Assembly: GCA_963797475.1 (NCBI GenBank)
Contig: CAWCPR010000001.1
Coordinates: 930,001 to 994,000 of the forward strand
Reading direction: 5' to 3'
DNA: 64,000 nucleotides
Source of the DNA: CAWCPR01 sp963797475
GTDB lineage: Bacteria > Chloroflexota > Anaerolineae > Anaerolineales > UBA4823
Both the position numbers and the translations under genes were made by a program. Below are positions 49,732 through 56,725 of this stretch, piece after piece. The number at the start of each line of letters is the position of its first letter. The first letter of the stretch is position 1. The notes below the pieces were generated by a model. It worked only from the letters and a program-made list of their open reading frames with translations, was not told the DNA's origin and made no database searches.

Positions 49732-50517
49732 ATGAAACCCTACCGGCCTGGCTTAGGGGGATTATTAAAGGGTGCATTGCTGACGACCTTTTTGGTTTCT
49801 TGCAGCGCCCCACCCACTGCTGCTCCCATCAAGACTCCTGAGCCGTTGGTTGTTACTTTTACTGCCTCCCTTCGGCCGCTGGCAGTTGCTCTGCAGCATT
49901 GCGCCTTGCAGCAGCCAGAAATCGCCCTTGTCGTAGATGAAATCCCTGCCACACAAATCCCGGCGGAAAACTCAGCTTTTTCAATACGATTGGGATTGCC
50001 CCCTGGGGATTCTTTTTACAACGCAGCGCTGGGGGTCGAACAAATCGTCGTCATTCTAAACCAGGCCAATCCCCAGGATTCGTTGGACAAAGAGCAGCTA
50101 GGCGCTCTGTTCACCGGGGTTATCACCGATTGGGAAGGAGTAGGGGATAAATCCGGGCCTGTACACCCCTGGACCTATCTGCCTGGCGATGACGCTCGCC
50201 AAATCTTTGATGCAGCGATTTTAGACTCGCAAGATGTGGCGTCGCAAGCAACTTTGGCTTCCGATCCTGCTGCAATGATCCGCGGAATTGCATCTGATCC
50301 ATGGGCCATTGGCTACATGCCTCATGCCTGGATAACCGAAACTGTCCGGGCGCTCACACCGCAGGATTTACCGGCGGACTCGCTTCGCCAGCCCATCCTT
50401 GCCGCTTCTAAAACCGAGCCAGAGGGCGCCGGTCGCGCTTTTCTGGCCTGCCTGCAGAGTGGTTCCGGCCAGGATATGCTCCGTGAGAATTATTTCCCCT
50501 TCAATGGAGGCGGCTGA
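49732..50517 (+). CDS. PstS-like periplasmic-binding lipoprotein
   Basis: About 261 residues. The start ATG 49732 gives a signal peptide ending in a lipobox (LLTTFLVSCSAPP), and the longer frame upstream overlaps uppP and is rejected. The body resembles phosphate-binding (PBP-like) proteins: FNAALGVEQIVVILNQ-like spacing (here YNAALGVEQIVVILNQANPQ), DKEQLGALFTGVITDWEGVG and the end CLQSGSGQDMLREN. The usual first phosphate-binding segment (GSGTS) is altered, so the ligand is uncertain. No PstC, PstA or PstB gene is adjacent. It lies on the outside of the membrane. Confidence 0.78.
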   Translation: MKPYRPGLGGLLKGALLTTFLVSCSAPPTAAPIKTPEPLVVTFTASLRPLAVALQHCALQQPEIALVVDEIPATQIPAENSAFSIRLGLPPGDSFYNAALGVEQIVVILNQANPQDSLDKEQLGALFTGVITDWEGVGDKSGPVHPWTYLPGDDARQIFDAAILDSQDVASQATLASDPAAMIRGIASDPWAIGYMPHAWITETVRALTPQDLPADSLRQPILAASKTEPEGAGRAFLACLQSGSGQDMLRENYFPFNGGG

Positions 50518-50575
50518 GAAACGTGGTTCTTGGGGTCGCCGGGCTTAGGACGCTGACAACAGGCAAAAAGACAAG

Positions 50576-51892
50576 TCAGGCGCCGGTTTTTTTTAGTTTT
50601 TTCCTTCCCGGCAAGATACCGGCAGCCGGATAAGCCAGCGAGGCAGGCGTTTTATTCCTCCCCCAAAATGCGAACAAAGCAAAACCCAGGAAACGCAGGC
50701 CAGCGCTTACCAGGAGCGCGCTGCCGATCCCCAGGTGATCGGCAAGGGTTGTGCCGATCAACGGCGCGAAAATAGCCGAAAAATACTGCATGCTCTGTGC
50801 TAGAGAAACGAACGTTGCGCTGTATTCAGCCGGCACAGTGCGCATCAGCTCGTCAAAAAATACCAAATCCAGCCCAGCCTGAAAAATCCCCGCCAGTCCG
50901 GCGAGCAATACGATCAATCCAACCTGGTGAGTCATCGAAACCAGCGCGGGATATATTGCCAGTCCCAGGGTCGTCCATAACAACACAAAGCGCGCCCCGC
51001 GCAATTTCGTTCCCTGAGTCCAAAGGAAATAACCCAGCAGGAGCACAGCAGTTTGAGCCAGGTTGATATTTCCGATCCAGGTATCGCTGGCCTGCACCTC
51101 GCGCACATAGTAGAGTGGGAACAGCGGGATCGAAAGCATTGTGCCAGAAATGAAAACAAAGCGCTGGATCGAGAAGCGCAGAAATTCTCTTTCGCCCTTC
51201 ACGAGATTCAGCGCGTTCTTGAATCGCAATTGAAGGCTTTCGCCCGGATGCCGTTCCACAGGTTTGTTGGCCGGTAGCTCGATGTGGCTCGAGAAGTAAT
51301 AGCTGATCAGGCCGCCCAATGAGAGACCGAGGAAGACAACCCGGTAATTGACCGGGAATGCTACCTTTCCCAGCACCTGTCCAACAATAGCGACGGTGAC
51401 TGCCGTCGTAAACCCCAAAATCGACCAGCGCCGGCTCATTAGATCGTAGCGATGGGTTGGGCCAGCGACATTGCTCATCACTACCGAAAATGAAACTGCA
51501 ACCATCGTCTGCGGGAGCGTGGCCAACGCCCAGATGATGAGCACTGCCTGAACCAGGCTTTGTTCCGGAATGACAAATGTGGCTACTCCCGTTAATGCGT
51601 AAGAACCAATGACCAGTAAACGCGAGAAACTAAACCAGGGAACGATGTTGCGGCGTGTCTGTAAGAAACTTCCGACGAGCAGCGCGATGACTAGGCCAGT
51701 CATTGCCGGCATCGAGGTGAGCAAGCCAACCTGGAAATTGCTGGCCCCTAAATGAGCGAGAAAAACGGGGAGAAAGGGATTAGCGGCGTTCGCCAGCCCG
51801 ACGCCAATCCCATCAATTTGTACGTTCTTGAAATTTTTTAGCTGCACAGGCGTCACGCCAGGTGGCGCCGCTGACCATCGAATGCGTTTCAA
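50576..51892 (-). CDS. Major facilitator superfamily transporter
   Basis: A 438-residue carrier with twelve hydrophobic segments. The first is VGLANAANPFLPVFLAHLGA, followed by FQVGLLTSMPAMTGLVIALL, and the loop between helices 2 and 3 reads SFLQTRRNIVPWFSFSRLLV. The MFS superfamily arrangement (two six-helix halves, long central loop near residues 205-235) is present. The substrate is not predictable. Its TTG start overlaps the stop of the upstream gene (TTGA), so translation is coupled. It is convergent with the PstS-like gene. Confidence 0.85.
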   Translation of the reverse strand: MKRIRWSAAPPGVTPVQLKNFKNVQIDGIGVGLANAANPFLPVFLAHLGASNFQVGLLTSMPAMTGLVIALLVGSFLQTRRNIVPWFSFSRLLVIGSYALTGVATFVIPEQSLVQAVLIIWALATLPQTMVAVSFSVVMSNVAGPTHRYDLMSRRWSILGFTTAVTVAIVGQVLGKVAFPVNYRVVFLGLSLGGLISYYFSSHIELPANKPVERHPGESLQLRFKNALNLVKGEREFLRFSIQRFVFISGTMLSIPLFPLYYVREVQASDTWIGNINLAQTAVLLLGYFLWTQGTKLRGARFVLLWTTLGLAIYPALVSMTHQVGLIVLLAGLAGIFQAGLDLVFFDELMRTVPAEYSATFVSLAQSMQYFSAIFAPLIGTTLADHLGIGSALLVSAGLRFLGFALFAFWGRNKTPASLAYPAAGILPGRKKLKKTGA

Positions 51893-52506
51893 TTCAAAAG
51901 GCCTGATCCCGTTCGTTCTGCACTTGATAATTTAGTGCTGCCGGGCTGGCCAAATAAAAACCAAAATACATCTTGCGGGAAGCTTGAGGCCAGCTCAGCT
52001 TCCCAAATGAACTCGCCCGGAATAAATACTGACCGCAAGTACTTATCCAGACCGTTTAGCAATTCCATTTCAACCCTTGGGATCTGGTCGGCCTCCTGCG
52101 CCAGGAGTGCCAACTGGACTCGCCGGCTCACTTCGTATCCATAACGATCCACACTGGACTTCGAATCTTCGCGATAATCGTCGAGAAAGTTCCCCCAAAG
52201 GGTTAAACGCGAGTGAAATTCACCGGCAACCTTCTTACCCCAGGCAACTCTCCAATGTGTCTTTACTTCATTCAATCGGTCATCCAGGCCGGCTAATTCC
52301 TCTTGCTGCTCTTCCGATAATTTGCGCCCATGGACTTTTTTACTCATCAACAGGATCCCGCTAATCGTCAGGCTCGGGTATGGAGGCTGGCCTGGAGCAG
52401 CGCGCAATCCAATCGGCCAAAAAAGGTCTGGAGACAAAATATATTCTTCTACTAAATCCAAACCGGCTTTTATATAGCGGATTTCATATTCGGCTGCGGA
52501 CATCAA
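51889..52506 (-). CDS. Conserved hypothetical protein next to an MFS carrier
   Basis: A soluble protein of about 204 residues (ATG 52503 preferred over TTG 52506). It starts MSAAEYEIRYIKAGLDLVEE, has the SPDLFWPIGLRAAPGQPPYP segment, charged helices (LSEEQQEELAGLDDRLNEVK) and a Trp/Phe-rich centre (HWRVAWGKKVAGEFHSRLTL, then WGNFLDDYRED). There is no signal or membrane segment. The family is not recognised. Tight coupling to the transporter suggests a shared function or regulation. It comes after the pyruvate dehydrogenase genes on the same strand with a 56-base gap. Confidence 0.7.
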   Translation of the reverse strand: MMSAAEYEIRYIKAGLDLVEEYILSPDLFWPIGLRAAPGQPPYPSLTISGILLMSKKVHGRKLSEEQQEELAGLDDRLNEVKTHWRVAWGKKVAGEFHSRLTLWGNFLDDYREDSKSSVDRYGYEVSRRVQLALLAQEADQIPRVEMELLNGLDKYLRSVFIPGEFIWEAELASSFPQDVFWFLFGQPGSTKLSSAERTGSGLLN

Positions 52507-52562
52507 CTCTCCAAATGTAAAACACCGGCGATCAAAAGATATTTATGGTGCACATAGCTGAA

Positions 52563-53867
52563 TTAAAGCAACAGGCGCAAAGGTTCTTTGAAATAGGCGT
52601 CGAGCGCTTGCATGAACCGGGCGCCTTCAGCGCCATCACTGACGCGGTGGTCAACAGCAATCGTGATCTTCATACGCTGGCCGACCTGGATCTCACCATT
52701 CATCACAACCGGCGCTTCGCGCGCCGATCCAACCGCCAGAATAGCAGCTTCCGGCGGATTGATGATGGCGGCAAAGTTTTCAACGTCGAACATTCCCAGG
52801 TTACTGACAGAGATCGTTGAGCCTTCGATATCCTCCGGCCGAACTTTGCCCTCGCGCGCCCGGGCTGCCATGCCACGGACCTCGACCGAAATCTGGCGCA
52901 AGGGCTTACGATCGGTGTCGTGGCAGACAACGGTGAGCAAGCCGCCTTCCACTGCAACGGCTACACCGATGTTAACCTGGCCATAGCGAATGATTTCGTC
53001 GCCTTTGAGGGCAGCGTTCAGGTTAGGGAACTGGCGCAAAGTCAGGGCAATAGCCTTAATAATAAGATCATTTACGGATAGTTTCTCTCCCTCTCCCAGC
53101 ATGGCATTGATCTGTTTACGCAACTCCAACATCGGCGCCACATCATATTCGTGTGTAACGTAAAAATGCGGAACCTGCTGCGTGGATTCAACCATCCGTC
53201 TCCCAACCGCAGCGCGCAGGCGGCTGACTTTAATGTGCTCGTCCGGCGGGGGTGGGCCAACCGGTGTAAAAGCTGGCGCCGGCGCTGCCGGTTTCTGTAC
53301 AGAGACCGCTGCGGCGGCTGCCGGGACCGGCGCAGGCCTGGGCGCCGCGGCTTCCTTCGCATAATCTTCAATGTCCTTTTTGATAATACGGCCCTGGGGC
53401 CCGGTTCCTTTGATCTCTTTTAAGTCGATCCCTTCTTCCTCTGCCATCCGCCGCGCCAGCGGGGATGCACGCACTCCGCCGGGAAGCTGAGCGCCTTCTT
53501 CGACCTCTTCGGCCGGCCCGGCTTCGGCTTTCTCCTGAGCGGAGACCGGTTTTGGTTTTTCCTCGGTTTCCTCTGCACCAGCTTTTTCTGCTGCGCCGCC
53601 TAACAACGCATTAAAATCAATTTTTTCTCCAGGCTCGCCGATGACCGCAATCGGATCACCAACGGGCACAGAGGTGCCTTCGTCTACGATATGACGAGCG
53701 ACGAGCCCTGTGAAATTCGACTCCACTTCTACGGTAGCCTTATCCGTTTCGATCTCCGCCAGGACAGCGCCTTTGTCGATGGATTCACCTTCCGCCACCA
53801 CCCAGCGCACCAGAGTCCCCTCCGCCATATCAAAACCCAGCTTGGGCATCGTGACTATTTCTGCCAT
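52563..53867 (-). CDS. pdhC: Pyruvate dehydrogenase E2, dihydrolipoyl acetyltransferase
   Basis: About 434 residues: an N-terminal lipoyl domain with the target Lys in EIETDKATVEVESNFTGLVA, a Pro/Ala/Glu linker, a peripheral-subunit-binding domain (RASPLARRMAEEEGIDLKEI, then GTGPQGRIIKKDIEDY), a second linker, and a catalytic domain of about 230 residues ending TIAVDHRVSDGAEGARFMQA, where HRVSDG carries the catalytic His (the Asp follows). It transfers acetyl groups from lipoate to CoA. ATG 53867 follows AAGGAGG and overlaps the E1beta stop by one base. No E3 gene is in the window. Confidence 0.96.
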   Translation of the reverse strand: MAEIVTMPKLGFDMAEGTLVRWVVAEGESIDKGAVLAEIETDKATVEVESNFTGLVARHIVDEGTSVPVGDPIAVIGEPGEKIDFNALLGGAAEKAGAEETEEKPKPVSAQEKAEAGPAEEVEEGAQLPGGVRASPLARRMAEEEGIDLKEIKGTGPQGRIIKKDIEDYAKEAAAPRPAPVPAAAAAVSVQKPAAPAPAFTPVGPPPPDEHIKVSRLRAAVGRRMVESTQQVPHFYVTHEYDVAPMLELRKQINAMLGEGEKLSVNDLIIKAIALTLRQFPNLNAALKGDEIIRYGQVNIGVAVAVEGGLLTVVCHDTDRKPLRQISVEVRGMAARAREGKVRPEDIEGSTISVSNLGMFDVENFAAIINPPEAAILAVGSAREAPVVMNGEIQVGQRMKITIAVDHRVSDGAEGARFMQALDAYFKEPLRLLL

Positions 53868-54838
53868 CACATCACCTCCTTCACGGCTTTGATAACGTCA
53901 TCTACCTGGGGGATTGCCATTTGCTCAAGCGCGCGGTTGTAAGGCAAAGGCACCTCTTTCTGGGCCACACGCTTGACAGGCGTATCCACGTAGTCAAAGG
54001 CTTCTTCATAAATGCGGGCTGACACCTCTGCACCAATCCCGTAAGAGCGCCAGCCTTCCTCAACGATAACCGCCCGGTTGGTTTTCTTGAAAAACTCTAT
54101 CACCGGTTCCACATCTAATGGGCGCAAAGTTCTCAAGTCGATAATCTCAGCCTCGATCCCTTCCTTCGCAAGCTCATCCGCAGCCCTGGTCGATACTTCG
54201 AGCATCTTGCTATACGTGACGATGGTCACGTCGCTGCCGGGCCGCTGGACCTTTGATTTTCCAATTGGGGTTGTGAAGTCTCCATCTTGAACTTCGCCGC
54301 GCGTCTGGTAGAGAGTGGCGTGTTCGATAAACAAGATCGGATTGTTTGAACGAATACTGGCTTTAAGCAGCCCCTTTGCATCCTCAGGGGTTCCCGGGGA
54401 TACAACGGTCAGCCCGGGGAAGTGGGCAAATATCACATCAGGAGTTTGCGAGTGTGTCGCAGCCAGTTGCCGGCCCCCGCCTCCAACCGCCCGGATAACC
54501 AGCGGCAAGACGAACTGCCCGCCAAACATGTAATGCAGCTTGGCAGCTTCATTGACAATATGGTCGAACGCGGAGAAGGCAAAATTGATCGTCATCAACT
54601 CTGCTACCGGACGAAGGCCAGTCAGCGCTGCTCCAATCCCCGCGCCGATGATCGCTGCTTCAGAAATGGGTGTATCCCGCACCCGGTCGGCGCCGAAATG
54701 ATCATAAAAACCCTTAGTCACCGCATAAGTGCCGCCCCAAACGCCTACCTCTTCCCCCATTATGAAAACGCTCGGATCTCGTTCCATTTCCTCCCACAAT
54801 GCCTGGGAGATCGCTTCTCGCATTGTAATTCGGGCCAT
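53867..54838 (-). CDS. pdhB: Pyruvate dehydrogenase E1 component, beta subunit
   Basis: A 323-residue E1 beta. ITMREAISQALWEEMERDPS, FIMGEEVGVWGGTYAVTKG and FDHIVNEAAKLHYMFGGQF are conserved; the C-terminal VEEGWRSYGIGAEVSARIYE and VKRVAQKEVPLPYNRALEQM are typical of the acetoin/pyruvate group. With E1 alpha it decarboxylates pyruvate and reductively acetylates E2. An acetoin dehydrogenase or branched-chain role cannot be excluded from sequence alone. It sits between E1 alpha (99-base gap) and E2 (1-base overlap) on the same strand. Confidence 0.95.
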   Translation of the reverse strand: MARITMREAISQALWEEMERDPSVFIMGEEVGVWGGTYAVTKGFYDHFGADRVRDTPISEAAIIGAGIGAALTGLRPVAELMTINFAFSAFDHIVNEAAKLHYMFGGQFVLPLVIRAVGGGGRQLAATHSQTPDVIFAHFPGLTVVSPGTPEDAKGLLKASIRSNNPILFIEHATLYQTRGEVQDGDFTTPIGKSKVQRPGSDVTIVTYSKMLEVSTRAADELAKEGIEAEIIDLRTLRPLDVEPVIEFFKKTNRAVIVEEGWRSYGIGAEVSARIYEEAFDYVDTPVKRVAQKEVPLPYNRALEQMAIPQVDDVIKAVKEVM

Positions 54839-54937
54839 GATGCAATCCTCAAAAAAATAATCTCAATAATAAGAACGTTCCTGGTAATGAGGCCAGCCCC
54901 GGTTACACGCTAAACCGAGCCTGCCCTAACGGCGAAT

Positions 54938-55900
54938 TTAATAGGGGTCTGCATAAACATGTTCATACAGGGCTTCAGGCTTTGGGTCAGGGCTGCTCTC
55001 AGCAAACTCAACCGCCTGTTTAATCTCATTCTTTACCCGGGTATCGATTTCTTCCAGCTCGTCATCCTCGGCAATACCCTGCTTCACCAGATAGGAATGG
55101 TATATCCCAATCGGGTCATGCTCTTCCCATTTCTTTATTTCATCCGACTTGCGGTAACGTTCCGGATCACCCATTGAGTGGCCGCGATAGCGATAAGTGA
55201 CTGCTTCTAGGAAATAAGGGCCTTCGCCGCTGCGTACTTTTTCTATCACTTCCAGTGCGGCTTTACGGACTGCCATGACATCCATACCATCCACCCGGCT
55301 GTTCGGGATGTTATATCCTTCTGCTTTTTGGCGAATCTCGGAGACAGCCGAGGCGCGCTCGACTGCAGTCCCCATCCCGTACTGGTTGTTCTCGCACACC
55401 CACAGGACGGGTAATTTCCATACTTTCGACAGGTTGACTGCTTCGTGGAAGTAGCCAATGTTCGTCGCGCCATCGCCAAACATGCAAATCGTGACGGCTT
55501 TGTGCCCCTGGTAAAGATCGCCTAATGCCAGGCCGGATGCGATCGGCAGGTGCGCCCCTACAATCGCGTGACCGCCCCAATAATTTTTCTTCACATCCGC
55601 CATATGCATGGAGCCCCCCTTGCCTTGAGAAACCCCTGTGGCCTTTCCGAGCAGCTCAGCCATGACCTCTTTGACAGGCAGCCCGCAGTTAATCGCGACG
55701 CCGTGATCCCGGTAGGCCGTAATCACGCGATCTTCCGGCCGGCGAGCAGAGATCAGCCCGGTGCTTACAGCTTCCTGGCCGATATATAAATGCAGGAACC
55801 CGCCAATTTTCCCTTGCTGGTATAACTGAGCCGCTTCTTCTTCCAACCGGCGGATCAAAACCATTTGATAATATAGGTCTAAATACTCTTGTTTTTCCAT
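54938..55900 (-). CDS. pdhA: Pyruvate dehydrogenase E1 component, alpha subunit
   Basis: A 320-residue E1 alpha. LVLIRRLEEEAAQLYQQGKI-type start, FLHLYIGQEAVSTGLISARR, and the thiamine-diphosphate motif CMFGDGATNIGYFHEAVNLS (GDG...N), followed by FLEAVTYRYRGHSMGDPERY with the two phosphorylation-loop residues. It binds thiamine diphosphate at the interface with the beta subunit. It is the first gene of the pdhABC operon and follows the CBS protein gene after a 107-base gap. Confidence 0.95.
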   Translation of the reverse strand: MEKQEYLDLYYQMVLIRRLEEEAAQLYQQGKIGGFLHLYIGQEAVSTGLISARRPEDRVITAYRDHGVAINCGLPVKEVMAELLGKATGVSQGKGGSMHMADVKKNYWGGHAIVGAHLPIASGLALGDLYQGHKAVTICMFGDGATNIGYFHEAVNLSKVWKLPVLWVCENNQYGMGTAVERASAVSEIRQKAEGYNIPNSRVDGMDVMAVRKAALEVIEKVRSGEGPYFLEAVTYRYRGHSMGDPERYRKSDEIKKWEEHDPIGIYHSYLVKQGIAEDDELEEIDTRVKNEIKQAVEFAESSPDPKPEALYEHVYADPY

Positions 55901-56007
55901 GAAAGAGGCCTCTTTCTATAAGAATTTAATTTTCCTTTATGTAATCTCAGGTGTAAAACAAGGTGTGGCCTACAGGCGCGGCCGGTGATATTCGCCTGGA
56001 CCGTTTC

Positions 56008-56415
56008 TCAGGTTTCTTTGCCCCAACCTATTTCCTCCGCTGCCATGAAAATGTCGGTCGCGGAGATAATTCCGATCAGGTCCCCATTTCGATCGGCAAC
56101 CGGCATATGGTGGATATGGTGTTTTTGCATTTGAACGGAGCACTTTTTCAGAGTCCAATCTGGATCAGCAGTGATCACCTGGGACGTCATGATCTCGCGC
56201 ACCCGGGTTTCAGCAGGATTACGGTCGCTGCCGACAATTTTGTCGCGAATGTCTGTAGTGGTAATAATGCCATAAACCCGGTCCGCCTCAGACACGTTTA
56301 CGATGACGCTGTGAATATTGCGCCGGCGCATAAGCGTGAGTGCATACGAAACACTGCTGTCCGGGTCGACCACAACAACCGGCTTACTCATCCAATCACG
56401 TACTTTGGTGGTCAT
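56008..56415 (-). CDS. Two-CBS-domain protein
   Basis: A 135-residue protein made of a CBS pair (MTTKVRDWMSKPVVVVDPDS and VREIMTSQVITADPDWTLKK, each followed by the strand-helix pattern RRRNIHSVIVN and KHHIHHMPVADRNGDLIGII). CBS pairs bind adenine nucleotides and act as energy sensors for attached or associated proteins. No other domain is present. The ATG at 56415 follows CTGGAGG and overlaps the stop of a small upstream frame (ATGA). It lies 107 bases before pdhA and may be co-transcribed. Confidence 0.92.
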   Translation of the reverse strand: MTTKVRDWMSKPVVVVDPDSSVSYALTLMRRRNIHSVIVNVSEADRVYGIITTTDIRDKIVGSDRNPAETRVREIMTSQVITADPDWTLKKCSVQMQKHHIHHMPVADRNGDLIGIISATDIFMAAEEIGWGKET

Positions 56416-56570
56416 AAAAACCTCCAGGGATGGGGTTGATCTTTGGGAATTCCCAGGCTACGCTTATGCCCCCCCAAAGCTTTGAGATACGCAGCCTGAC
56501 GTTTGCCCGGGAGACTCCAGGCGAAATACTCCTGAACAATTACCAGATATTGAGAAGTGTTTACCAGCAG
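56412..56570 (-). CDS. Small protein coupled to the CBS gene, non-ATG start
   Basis: About 52 residues in a clean frame that ends with TGA overlapping the CBS ATG. It reads LLVNTSQYLVIVQEYFAWSL, PGKRQAAYLKALGGHKRSLG and IPKDQPHPWRFL: basic, Trp- and Pro-containing, protein-like. There is no ATG, GTG or TTG; CTG at 56570 or further upstream codons (ATT, ATC) would be the start, after a strong AGGAGGG at about 56584-56590. An extended -10 promoter at 56609 lies upstream. The family is not recognised. Alternatively it is the remnant of a longer gene. Confidence 0.45.
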   Translation of the reverse strand: MLVNTSQYLVIVQEYFAWSLPGKRQAAYLKALGGHKRSLGIPKDQPHPWRFL

Positions 56571-56608
56571 ATTAAATTCGAAAACCCTCCTGATTTTCCG
56601 TTTTAATC

Positions 56609-56617
56609 ATTATAACA
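56609..56617 (-). promoter_or_regulatory. Extended -10 promoter
   Basis: TGTTATAAT on the minus strand fits TGnTATAAT perfectly. It would start transcription near 56602, before the AGGAGGG and the small upstream frame, the CBS gene and probably pdhABC. The AT-rich stretch 56580-56700 contains a T8 run at 56690-56697 that could help end the transcript of the preceding large gene. Confidence 0.6.
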
Positions 56618-56725
56618 CTACAACATGTAATTCAGAGTGAAAGGAGCAAATTTATATGCTTGATGTCGAAATAATGAAAATTTGAAGAAAAAAAAGATTC
56701 CCCCGAAAAGGTAAACCAGCCTCCC

